From: CAZJNX01 sp964547415
Lineage (GTDB): Bacteria; Pseudomonadota; Alphaproteobacteria; Rhizobiales; Amorphaceae
Length of the DNA: 5,622 nucleotides
Direction: 5' to 3'
Assembly: GCA_964547415.1 (NCBI GenBank)
Contig: CAZJNX010000269.1
Location: 1 to 5,622 of the forward strand
Shown here one piece after another: positions 1-5,622 of the stretch. Position 1 is the first letter of the stretch; every line of letters starts with the position of its first letter. The position numbers were made by a program, and so were the translations under genes. The notes beneath the pieces are model-generated. The model was not told the DNA's origin. It saw only the letters and a list, made by a program, of their open reading frames with translations, and did no database searches.

Positions 1-134
1 GGACGGGCTCCCTTCCGCACCTCCCAAGCTACCATCACGCCAACAGACAAGGGGGTGGAGACCGCCGCGGACCACGCCGGCGACGCGCGGGCGTGAGGTC
101 GCGCCCGGGCGGACGAGCGTCCGCGCGCGGGCCG
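1..134. other. Non-coding left edge
   Basis: No gene is supported here. Positions about 22-50 are near 50% G+C, the least GC-rich stretch I notice in the window, which suits a promoter or spacer. On the minus strand a purine run GGAAGGGAG (plus positions 8-16) lies 7 nt from the left edge, spaced as a ribosome binding site for a minus-strand gene starting just outside the window. I could not find a convincing -35/-10 pair. Confidence 0.35.
103..132 (-). terminator. Candidate hairpin terminator after the membrane-protein gene
   Basis: An imperfect inverted repeat lies just past the stop codon of the minus-strand membrane-protein gene. The inner stem is GCGGAC (109-114) with GTCCGC (119-124) around the tetraloop GAGC; the outer stem is GCCCG (103-107) with CGGGC (128-132), separated by a small asymmetric internal loop (1 by 3 nt). 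No T-tract follows on the minus strand, so it is not a classical intrinsic terminator. In DNA this GC-rich such hairpins also arise by chance. Placement two nucleotides from the stop is the main reason to list it. Confidence 0.35.
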
Positions 135-1322
135 TCACGGGCGCGCCATGCCCGGCCCGGCTACCACCGACGGCGGGACGGCGGATCGCGCGGCGGCGAG
201 GAGGCGGCCCCCGCCGACGAGGACGGCCTCGGCGGCGGCGACGGTCGCGCGGTAGGCCCGCCAGAGGATCGCGGTGGCCGCGAAGGCCGCAAGCCCCGCC
301 AGGAGGTCGACGAGGGCGAGGAAGGCGAGGCCCGCGAGCCGGGCGGAGGAGCGGAACGCCCGGAGTGCCGTCCGGCCGGTCACCCGCGCCACCGCCCGCG
401 CCCTTTCGCCGAAGTGGCCGGTGAAGCGGGCGAGGTCCCGGACGCGGGCCGGCTCGTCCGCGTGGCGCAAGAGCCGGACCGCCTCCGCCGGCCCCGCGTT
501 GCGCGCCATGGCGCCGAGGTCGCCCACGAGGACGGAAAGCTCGGCCCGCGCCCCCGCCCGCGCCGCGGCCGCCCCCGCGTCGGCCCCGCCGCGGCGGGCC
601 GGCATCCGCGCCGTCCGGGCGAGGTCCACCATCCGCCGGGCGAGGGCGGCCGACAGGTGGCCGCTCCGGTAGGCCGCCTTCGTCACCGACAGCCCGACCT
701 TCGCCGCGATGCTCGTCCCGCCCGTCGCGATGACGGCCCCCTCCGCCGCGATTCCGGCGACGGCGAGGCCGAGGAGGAGCTCGGAGTGGGGCTCGCCCGC
801 GAGCGCCCGGCCCCCCTCGCGAACGAGGTCCCGCACGTCGCCCACGAGGGTGAGGTCGGAGGCGACGGCGCCGGCGAGGCCCGCCGCCGTGTCCGCCCGG
901 CCGGTGGCGAAGGCGGCGGCGAAGTCCCCCGCGGCGGCGAGGATCCGGGCGGGCAGGGCGGAGGCCTCCTCGATGGCGGCGAGGGTCTCCGGCGAGAGGG
1001 GGCGGGCGACCGCGTCCCCGACGGCGGCGAGCTGGCGGGCGAGGGCGAGGTCCCCGTCGGCGAGGGCCGCCGCGGCTTCCCGGTCGAGCGTCCCGCCGTC
1101 CGCCGCCGCGCGCAGACTGGCGCGGATCGCGGCCTCGTCCACCGCCCCCTCCCCCGCGCCGGGCGCGGCCGGCAGACGGGTCGCCGCCGCGACAAGCACG
1201 AGGACGAGGAGGATGGCTGCCCCGACGAGGACGCCGGCGAGCGGCCTTGCGGCGCGGGGCCGGCCGTGCGAACGCTCCCCCACCCCCGCAACCAGCTCAC
1301 CGTGGCCCGACGATGACGCCAT
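135..1322 (-). CDS. Uncharacterised Ala-rich putative membrane protein, 395 aa
   Basis: I do not recognise a named family; it loosely recalls unnamed alphaproteobacterial membrane proteins. It reads ATG to TGA with strong G/C bias at third positions. The start at 1322 is preceded by a good Shine-Dalgarno run, GGAAAGGGG, five bases before ATG. A short basic N-terminus (about 16-27) precedes a clear hydrophobic segment at about residues 28-47, so a signal anchor is likely. Residues 50-180 form a hydrophilic, helix-rich stretch (for example ALADGDLALARQLAAVGD). A second apolar, glycine-rich stretch is at 182-202, and a strong hydrophobic segment at about 329-353 is followed by a basic amphipathic tail. 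Residues 220-330 are Arg/Ala-rich. Inference: an inner-membrane protein with a loop or domain outside the cytoplasm and no visible catalytic motif. The opposite strand is also open over most of this length, but that translation is a Gly/Arg/Glu-rich low-complexity chain, as expected of a shadow. The first 10 bp overlap the divergent aminotransferase gene. Confidence 0.75.
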   Translation of the reverse strand: MASSSGHGELVAGVGERSHGRPRAARPLAGVLVGAAILLVLVLVAAATRLPAAPGAGEGAVDEAAIRASLRAAADGGTLDREAAAALADGDLALARQLAAVGDAVARPLSPETLAAIEEASALPARILAAAGDFAAAFATGRADTAAGLAGAVASDLTLVGDVRDLVREGGRALAGEPHSELLLGLAVAGIAAEGAVIATGGTSIAAKVGLSVTKAAYRSGHLSAALARRMVDLARTARMPARRGGADAGAAAARAGARAELSVLVGDLGAMARNAGPAEAVRLLRHADEPARVRDLARFTGHFGERARAVARVTGRTALRAFRSSARLAGLAFLALVDLLAGLAAFAATAILWRAYRATVAAAEAVLVGGGRLLAAARSAVPPSVVAGPGMARP

Positions 1323-2494
1323 CCGATCCCCTTTCCGCGCTCCGGCCCGCCGCCCGCGCCGTGCCGCCGAGCGGCATCATCGACGTGGTCGCCTACGGCT
1401 TCGACAGGCCCGACGTCATCCCCCTGTGGGCCGGCGAGGGGGACCTACCGACCCCGCCCTTCATCGCCGAGGCGGCGACCCGCGCCCTCGCGGCGGGCGA
1501 GACCTTCTACACCTACCAGCGCGGCCTGCCGGACCTGCGCCGCGCGCTCGCATCTTACCACGAGCGGCTGTTCGGGCGCCCGTTCGACGCGGACGGCTTC
1601 ATCGTCACGGGCTCGGGCATGCAGGCGATCCAGATCTCGCTGCAGGCGACCGTGGGGCCGGGCGAGGAGGTGATCGTCCCGACGCCCGCCTGGCCGAACC
1701 TGTCCGCCGCGGCCATGGTGCTGGAGGCGCGCCCGGTCGAGGTGCCCATGACCTTCGACGGCTCCCGCTGGACGCTTCCGCCGGAGACGATCGAGGCGGC
1801 GGTGACGCCTCGCACCCGGGCGATCTTCGTCAACACGCCGTCGAACCCGTCGGGCTGGGTGGCGGACCGGGAGACGCTCGCCGCGCTCCTTTCCATCGCG
1901 CGCCGCCACGGGCTGTGGATCATTGCCGACGAGATCTACAACCGCTTCCACTGGACCGGCGAGGGCGCCCGATCCCCTTCCTTCCTGGACGTCGCGGCGC
2001 CGGACGACCTGATCCTGTTCGTCAACACCTTCTCCAAGAACTGGGCGATGACGGGCTGGCGCATGGGGTGGATCATGGCCCCGCCGGCCGTGATCGACAC
2101 CCTCGCGAACCTCGTCCAGTACTCGACCTCCGGCGTCGCGGCCTTCATGCAGCGGGCCGGGATCGTCGCCCTCGACAACGGCGACGGCTTCCTCGCCCAC
2201 CAGGTGGAGCGGGCGCGGCGCGGCCGGGAGATCGTGGTGGAGGCCCTCGGCGGCCTCAACGGGGTGGCGATGGCGGTGCCCGACGGCGCCTTCTACGCCC
2301 TCATCACCGTGGAGGGGGAGACGGACACGCCCCGCTTCGCCAAGCGCCTCATCGACGAGGCGGGCGTCGGCCTCGCCCCGGGCACCGCCTTCGGCAGCGG
2401 GGGCGAGCCCTTCCTGCGCCTGTGCTTCGCCCGCGGCGAGAAGAGCCTGTCGGAAGCGATGGACCGCCTGTCGACCTTCCTGCGCAGCCGCTGA
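1313..2494 (+). CDS. PLP-dependent class I/II aminotransferase, 393 aa
   Basis: A fold-type I aminotransferase that moves an amino group between an amino acid and a 2-oxo acid using pyridoxal phosphate in the cytoplasm; the substrate cannot be read from sequence. Visible landmarks in order: GEGDLPTP (41-48) near the N-terminus; YTYQRG (66-71), the substrate/PLP-site Tyr region; TGSGMQA (99-105), the phosphate-binding loop; W127 in the position that stacks on the cofactor ring; SNPSG (177-181) with the Asn that contacts PLP; DEIY (207-210) with the Asp that pairs with the pyridine nitrogen and the Tyr that contacts O3'; SKNWAMTGWRMGW (241-253) with Schiff-base Lys242 and phosphate-binding Arg250; FLRL (367-370) with Arg369 for the substrate alpha-carboxylate. 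The SKxxxMTGWR pattern fits the aspartate aminotransferase I-gamma-like branch. Length is normal for the family. ATG 1313 gives an N-terminus that suits the family but has no Shine-Dalgarno sequence; in-frame alternatives are TTG 1247 and GTG 1361, neither better. The 3' end faces tyrS. Confidence 0.93.
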   Translation: MTPSDPLSALRPAARAVPPSGIIDVVAYGFDRPDVIPLWAGEGDLPTPPFIAEAATRALAAGETFYTYQRGLPDLRRALASYHERLFGRPFDADGFIVTGSGMQAIQISLQATVGPGEEVIVPTPAWPNLSAAAMVLEARPVEVPMTFDGSRWTLPPETIEAAVTPRTRAIFVNTPSNPSGWVADRETLAALLSIARRHGLWIIADEIYNRFHWTGEGARSPSFLDVAAPDDLILFVNTFSKNWAMTGWRMGWIMAPPAVIDTLANLVQYSTSGVAAFMQRAGIVALDNGDGFLAHQVERARRGREIVVEALGGLNGVAMAVPDGAFYALITVEGETDTPRFAKRLIDEAGVGLAPGTAFGSGGEPFLRLCFARGEKSLSEAMDRLSTFLRSR

Positions 2495-2521
2495 GGACGG
2501 GGCCGCCCGCCGACGTCCCTT

Positions 2522-2549
2522 CCGCCGGCGGCGGGGAGCCGCCCGGCGG
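2522..2549. terminator. Candidate bidirectional hairpin between the aminotransferase and tyrS
   Basis: In the 57-bp gap between two convergent genes, CCGCCGGCGGC (2522-2532) pairs with GCCG (2538-2541) plus CCGGCGG (2543-2549). This gives an 11-bp, all G:C stem with one bulged C at 2542 and a 5-nt loop. It begins 2 nt past the tyrS stop and 27 nt past the aminotransferase stop. Position and stability suit a shared transcription end, and being an inverted repeat it works from either strand. Neither strand shows a run of T after the stem, so it is not a canonical intrinsic terminator. Confidence 0.5.
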
Positions 2550-2551
2550 CG

Positions 2552-3844
2552 TCAGGCCGCGCGGATGAGGGCGTGGCGCTTCCTGCCGATGGACAGCTTG
2601 ATGACGCCCTCGTCCGTGAGGGCGTCCTCCGTCAGCACCAGGCGGTCGTCCGAGACCACCTCGTCGTTGAGGCGCGCGCCGCCCCCCTTCACCTGCCGCC
2701 GCGCCTCGCCGTTGGAGGCCGCGAGCCCCGCCCGGACGAACGCGGCGAGGAGGCCGATCCCCGAGGCGAGCTCCGCCCGCGGGACGTCCACCGTCGGCAG
2801 GTCGGCGGCGAGCGTCCCCTCCTCGAAGGTCTTGCGGGCGGTCTCGGCGGCGGCCTCGGCGGCGGCGCGGCCGTGGAGGAGGGCCGTCGCCTCGTTCGCG
2901 AGCACCTTCTTCGCCTCGTTGATCTCCGCGCCGCCGAGGGCCTCGAGGCGGGCGATCTCGTCCATGGAAAGCTCGGTGAACAGGCGCAGGAAGCGTCCGA
3001 CGTCCGCGTCCGCCGTGTTGCGCCAGAACTGCCAGTAATCCCACGGTGCGGTGCGGTCCGCGTTGAGCCAGATCGCCCCTTGCGCGGTCTTGCCCATCTT
3101 GGCGCCCGAGGCGGTGGTGATGAGGGGCGAGGTGACGGCGAACAGCTCCGCCCCCTCGAGCCGCCGCCCGAGGTCGATGCCGTTCACGATGTTCCCCCAC
3201 TGGTCCGACCCGCCCATCTGGAGGAGGCAGCCGTGGCGGCGGAACAGCTCCACGAAATCGTAAGCCTGGAGGATCATGTAGTTGAACTCGAGGAACGACA
3301 GCGGCTGGTCCCGGTCGAGCCGCAGCTTCACCGATTCGAAGGTGAGCATCCGGTTCACCGAGAAGTGCCGCCCCACGTCCCTCAGGAAGGCGACGTAGTT
3401 GAGGTCGAGGAGCCAGTCCGCGTTGTCGACCATCATGGCGTCGCCGCCCGTGGACGGCACCGCCTCGCCCCGCTCGCCCGCGTCCGTGCCTTCCGGGAAG
3501 CGCAGGAACTTCGCGAAGACGGAGCGGATGCCCGCCTTGTTCTCCTCGATGGCGGCCTCGTCGAGGAGCGGGCGCGCCTCGTCGCGGAAGGACGGGTCGC
3601 CGATCCGCGTCGTCCCCCCGCCCATGAGCACGATGGGCGTGTGGCCGGTCTTCTGCAGCCAGCGCAGCATCATGATCTGCACGAGGGAACCGACGTGGAG
3701 GCTCGGCGCCGTGCAGTCGAAGCCGATGTAGGCCGGCACCGCCTGGCGCACGAGCGCCGCGTCGAGGGCCTCGGGCGCGGAGGCCTGGTGGATGTAGCCG
3801 CGCTCGGTCAGGATCGACAGGAAATCGGACTTGTGGGGCGTCAT
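2552..3844 (-). CDS. tyrS: Tyrosyl-tRNA synthetase, 430 aa
   Basis: Class I aminoacyl-tRNA synthetase: activates L-tyrosine with ATP and loads it on tRNA-Tyr in the cytoplasm, normally as a homodimer. The catalytic Rossmann domain starts with AYIGFDCTAPSLHVGS (38-53); Tyr39 and Asp43 are tyrosine-site positions and HVGS (50-53) is the HIGH-equivalent. NYMILQAYDF (188-197) carries the Tyr189/Gln193/Asp196 amino-acid-binding set, and GGSDQWGN (211-218) follows. KMGKT (249-253) is the KMSKS-equivalent loop in the TyrS form. Residues about 357-420 form the C-terminal S4 RNA-binding domain that contacts tRNA (for example GEARRQVKGGGARLNDE, 379-395). Length is close to the usual 400-425 residues; a hydrophilic segment at about 117-136 looks longer than in relatives I recall. 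ATG 3844 gives the expected N-terminus (MTPHKSDFLS) although upstream DNA has only a weak purine run. It is divergent from anmK and convergent with the aminotransferase. No T-box leader is evident. Confidence 0.98.
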   Translation of the reverse strand: MTPHKSDFLSILTERGYIHQASAPEALDAALVRQAVPAYIGFDCTAPSLHVGSLVQIMMLRWLQKTGHTPIVLMGGGTTRIGDPSFRDEARPLLDEAAIEENKAGIRSVFAKFLRFPEGTDAGERGEAVPSTGGDAMMVDNADWLLDLNYVAFLRDVGRHFSVNRMLTFESVKLRLDRDQPLSFLEFNYMILQAYDFVELFRRHGCLLQMGGSDQWGNIVNGIDLGRRLEGAELFAVTSPLITTASGAKMGKTAQGAIWLNADRTAPWDYWQFWRNTADADVGRFLRLFTELSMDEIARLEALGGAEINEAKKVLANEATALLHGRAAAEAAAETARKTFEEGTLAADLPTVDVPRAELASGIGLLAAFVRAGLAASNGEARRQVKGGGARLNDEVVSDDRLVLTEDALTDEGVIKLSIGRKRHALIRAA

Positions 3845-3909
3845 CGACGTCGCTTCGGTTGTGGGCTGGGAAGAAGGGCGCGGGGCCGGCGAGGGCGCGG
3901 CGCGGGCAC

Positions 3910-3939
3910 CTGATAGCCCATCGCCGCGGGGCGGGACAG
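3910..3939 (-). promoter_or_regulatory. Possible tyrS promoter (weak match)
   Basis: Read on the minus strand, CTGTCC (3939-3934) and TATCAG (3915-3910) are separated by 18 bp. They match the sigma-70 consensus hexamers at 3 of 6 and 4 of 6 positions. The -10 would sit about 65 bp upstream of the tyrS ATG, leaving a leader of roughly 58 nt. The match is poor and rests mainly on TAT being scarce in this GC-rich spacer. Confidence 0.22.
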
Positions 3940-4020
3940 CCCGGCGGCGAGCGGCCGGGTTGCCGGCTGTTCATGGGGCCCGCCCCGTGCCATGGTCCGG
4001 CGCGCGCGGGAGGGCGTGCG

Positions 4021-4034
4021 GGAAAGGGGGAGCC
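4021..4034 (+). promoter_or_regulatory. Strong ribosome binding site fixing the anmK start
   Basis: GGAAAGGGGGAG ends two bases before ATG 4035, with the core AAGGGGG about 5-8 bases from the start. It settles the start at 4035 over further upstream in-frame codons. The 9-mer GGAAAGGGG also precedes the membrane-protein gene start on the minus strand at about 1328-1336. Confidence 0.75.
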
Positions 4035-5162
4035 ATGGCGAACATCCTCGAGGGGCGGACGCTGACGGCGATCGGCGTCATGAGCGGCACGTCCATGGAC
4101 GGGATCGACGTGGCCCTCGTCACCACCGACGGGGACCAGGTGTTCGAGGCGGGCCCGACCCGCGCCGTCCCCTTCGCGGCGGAGGTTCGCGGCCTGCTCT
4201 TGGAGGCGGTCGCCGCCGCGCGGGACCTTGCGGACCGAAACGCTCGCCCGGAGCCGATCGCTGCGGCGGAGGCCACCTTCACGGATGCCGTCGCCAGCGC
4301 CGTCGGCGGGTTCCTGGCCGACAACGCCATCGACCCGGCGGCGGTGGACGTGGTCGGCTTCCACGGGCAGACCGTCCTCCACGCGCCCGAGCGCGCCCTC
4401 ACCGTCCAGACCGGGGATGCGGCGCGGCTCGCGCGCGCCGTCGGCATCGACGTCGTCCACGACTTCCGCGCCGCGGACGTGGCGGCGGGGGGCGAGGGGG
4501 CGCCGCTGGTCCCGGTCTTCCACCGCATCCTCGCCGGGCGCGCGGGGCTGACGCCGCCGGTCGCGATCGCGAACCTCGGCGGCGTCGCCAACGTCACCTT
4601 CCTCGGCAGGGACGACCAGCTCCTCGCCTTCGACACCGGGCCCGCGAGCGCCCTCCTCGACGACCTGATGCGGAGGAAGGCCGACAAGCCCTTCGACCGC
4701 AACGGCGCGACGGCCCGGCGCGGCCGCCCCTGCGAAGAGGTGCTGGAGCGGCTGATGGCCGACCCCTACTTCCGCCGCAAGCCGCCGAAGTCGCTGGACC
4801 GGAACGCCTTCGACGCCTCCGCCGTCGACGGGCTCCCGCTGGAGGCGGCGGCGGCGACCCTCACCGCCTTTTCCGCCCGCGCCTTCGCCCGGGGGGTGGA
4901 GATGCTGCCGGCCGCGCCGAAGACGATCGTGGTCACCGGCGGCGGGGCGCACAACCCGACCCTCCTCGACATGATCGAGGCGGAGACGGGCGTTCCCGTC
5001 ACGCCGGGGGAGAAGCTCGGCCTTGCCGGCGACTTCGTGGAGGCGCAGGCCTTCGGCTACCTCGCCGTGCGGCACCTGGAGGGGCTCCCCCTCACCTATC
5101 CGGGGACCACGGGCGTGCCCCGGCCGACGATGGGCGGCGTCCTCGTGCGCGCCGCCCGCTAG
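4035..5162 (+). CDS. anmK: Anhydro-N-acetylmuramic acid kinase, 375 aa
   Basis: AnmK cleaves the 1,6-anhydro ring and phosphorylates anhydro-MurNAc with ATP and water to give MurNAc-6-phosphate, a cytoplasmic step in recycling peptidoglycan fragments. Motifs along the whole length: GVMSGTSMDGID (14-25), the first phosphate-binding loop of the ASKHA fold; GFHGQT (108-113); DFRAADVAAGGEGAPL (143-158); NLGGVANVT (180-188); FDTGP (199-203), whose Asp200 corresponds, by my recollection, to the proposed catalytic base; PPKSLDRN (250-257); TGGGAHNP (301-308), a nucleotide-site motif. The C-terminus has the expected EAQAFGYLAVR. Length agrees with the 360-390 residue family. The usual DTGPGN is here DTGPAS. 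The start follows a strong Shine-Dalgarno; the gene is divergent from tyrS and its stop is 3 bp from that of the convergent hydrolase. No murQ, nagZ or amgK/murU partner is in the window, so the next step of the route cannot be told here. Confidence 0.97.
   Translation: MANILEGRTLTAIGVMSGTSMDGIDVALVTTDGDQVFEAGPTRAVPFAAEVRGLLLEAVAAARDLADRNARPEPIAAAEATFTDAVASAVGGFLADNAIDPAAVDVVGFHGQTVLHAPERALTVQTGDAARLARAVGIDVVHDFRAADVAAGGEGAPLVPVFHRILAGRAGLTPPVAIANLGGVANVTFLGRDDQLLAFDTGPASALLDDLMRRKADKPFDRNGATARRGRPCEEVLERLMADPYFRRKPPKSLDRNAFDASAVDGLPLEAAAATLTAFSARAFARGVEMLPAAPKTIVVTGGGAHNPTLLDMIEAETGVPVTPGEKLGLAGDFVEAQAFGYLAVRHLEGLPLTYPGTTGVPRPTMGGVLVRAAR
5132..5157. terminator. Possible hairpin at the convergent anmK/hydrolase ends
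   Basis: GGGCGGCG (5132-5139) is a perfect 8-bp inverted repeat with CGCCGCCC (5150-5157), loop 10 nt. It lies within the last codons of anmK and starts 8 nt past the stop of the hydrolase gene on the minus strand. With only 3 bp between the two stop codons, any terminator for the hydrolase must lie inside anmK, and this is the nearest candidate. There is no T-tract on either strand, and the repeat may simply reflect Gly/Ala/Arg codons in GC-rich DNA. Confidence 0.28.
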
Positions 5163-5165
5163 CGG

Positions 5166-5622
5166 TCAGGCCGCGTCCGTCGCGATGCCGAGCCGCCGGT
5201 CGAGGTAGCCGCTGCACACCTCCATCAATTCGTCCACGCGGCCGTCGAAGAAGTGGTTGGCGCCCCCGATGATCGCCTGGTCGATGACGATGCCCCGCTG
5301 GGCCTTCAGCTTGTCGACGAGGGCCTGGGTGTCCTTCTGGGGCACCACCTTGTCGATGTCGCCGTGGACGATCAGGCCGGACGACGGACAGGGGGCGAGG
5401 AAGGAGAAGTCGTGCAGGTTGGCGGGCGGGGCGACGGAGATGAAGCCCTGCACCTCCGGGCGGCGCATCAGGAGCTGCATGCCGATCCAGGCGCCGAAGG
5501 AGAAGCCGGCGATCCAGCAGCCCTTGGACTCCGGATGCAGCGACTGGACCCAGTCGAGGGCGGCCGCCGCGTCCGACAGTTCGCCCTGTCCGTGGTCGAA
5601 CTCGCCCTGGCTGCGGCCGACG
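5166..5622 (-). CDS. Alpha/beta hydrolase (COG2945-like), N-terminus beyond the window
   Basis: Reading continues open from the TGA at 5166-5168 to the right edge, giving 151 visible C-terminal residues; an internal Met codon at 5478-5480 is not the start because the frame upstream of it is strongly conserved in type. The first visible residues, VGRSQGEFDHGQGE, match the Gly-rich stretch that precedes the nucleophile in this family. GFSFG (39-43 of the visible part; Ser codon 5499-5501) is the GxSxG nucleophile elbow, HGDIDKVVP (86-94) carries the acidic residue (probably Asp90) and GANHFF (119-125 region) the catalytic His123, so the triad is complete. Small cytoplasmic hydrolases of this type are about 210-220 residues, so roughly 65 are missing. 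Esterase or thioesterase-like activity is plausible; the substrate is unknown. No signal peptide can be judged. It converges on anmK. From memory, related alphaproteobacterial loci continue with cysteine desulfurase/suf genes, which lie outside this window if present. Confidence 0.88.
   Translation of the reverse strand, partial: VGRSQGEFDHGQGELSDAAAALDWVQSLHPESKGCWIAGFSFGAWIGMQLLMRRPEVQGFISVAPPANLHDFSFLAPCPSSGLIVHGDIDKVVPQKDTQALVDKLKAQRGIVIDQAIIGGANHFFDGRVDELMEVCSGYLDRRLGIATDAA

Larger units (their letters stand above)
3845..4034. promoter_or_regulatory. Divergent tyrS-anmK intergenic region
   Basis: These 190 bp separate two genes transcribed away from each other, so the promoters of both must lie here or inside the opposite gene. 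The middle (about 3905-3945) contains the weak minus-strand promoter candidate listed separately. I see no convincing -35/-10 pair for anmK; TTGCCG at 3960-3965 has no matching -10 at 16-18 bp. A small hairpin (3972-3978 with 3983-3989, one G:T pair, 4-nt loop) lies 45 bp before the anmK start. No coding sequence of note is visible. Confidence 0.5.

Noticed and set aside
93..1316. A 407-residue plus-strand open frame opposite the membrane-protein gene.
   Set aside because: The product is Gly/Arg/Glu-rich without hydrophobic core patterning, whereas the minus strand gives plausible membrane segments, good codon bias and a Shine-Dalgarno sequence.
709..2568. A 619-residue open frame on the plus strand across the membrane-protein and aminotransferase genes.
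   Set aside because: It is out of frame with the aminotransferase, has Ala/Arg/Pro-rich composition and shows no motifs; a shadow frame.
2573..3913. A 446-residue plus-strand open frame opposite tyrS.
   Set aside because: It is antisense to an unambiguous TyrS gene and lacks any recognisable domain.
3831..4034. An N-terminal extension of AnmK using upstream in-frame codons.
   Set aside because: The extension is low-complexity and would overlap tyrS; the strong ribosome binding site and the GVMSGTSMDG motif near residue 14 fit ATG 4035.
2349..5075. A 908-residue open frame on the minus strand covering tyrS and anmK.
   Set aside because: It runs in the wrong frame through two well-identified genes and translates to Arg/Gly/Pro-rich low-complexity protein. 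Long spurious frames are expected at this G+C content because stop codons are rare.
5166..5480. A complete 104-residue minus-strand gene starting at the internal Met codon.
   Set aside because: The frame stays open to the window edge and encodes the GxSxG elbow and its upstream Gly-rich segment, so this is the C-terminal part of a larger hydrolase.
1..5622. Mobile elements, CRISPR repeats, tRNA genes, toxin-antitoxin or defence modules.
   Set aside because: I found no direct-repeat arrays, transposase or integrase motifs, tRNA-like folds or small paired genes; the short GCG/GGC runs are ordinary Ala/Gly/Arg codons in GC-rich DNA.

Overview
The window is about 70-75% G+C by eye, densely coding, and looks like ordinary chromosome from a high-GC alphaproteobacterium, probably of the Hyphomicrobiales (Rhizobiales) type. 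Third codon positions are strongly G/C-biased in every gene I call. The tyrosyl-tRNA synthetase has a KMGKT signature of the kind I associate with alphaproteobacteria, and the divergent tyrS-anmK pair beside an alpha/beta hydrolase is a neighbourhood I recall from that class. The taxonomic call is inference from these features, not from a search. I see no mobile element, integrase, tRNA, rRNA or CRISPR array.

Layout from left to right. Positions 1-134 hold no gene but contain a hairpin and an RBS-like purine run at the left edge. Positions 135-1322 (-) encode an uncharacterised, Ala-rich putative membrane protein. Positions 1313-2494 (+) encode a fold-type I PLP-dependent aminotransferase; its start codon lies inside the 5' end of the membrane-protein gene, so the two divergent genes overlap by 10 bp. 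A 57-bp gap with a strong hairpin separates the convergent ends of the aminotransferase and tyrS (2552-3844, -). A 190-bp divergent intergenic region follows, then anmK (4035-5162, +), whose stop lies 3 bp from the stop of a convergent alpha/beta hydrolase gene (5166 to beyond 5622, -), cut by the right edge.

Functionally this is housekeeping: tRNA-Tyr charging (TyrS), recycling of anhydro-MurNAc from peptidoglycan turnover (AnmK), a transaminase of unknown substrate, a small serine-hydrolase-type enzyme and a membrane protein of unknown role. No two adjacent genes shown in full share a strand, so no operon is visible in the window; regulation must come from short divergent regions. I found no convincing undescribed system. 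The most unusual points are the overlapping divergent start codons, the uncharacterised membrane protein, and the hairpins placed directly at gene ends.
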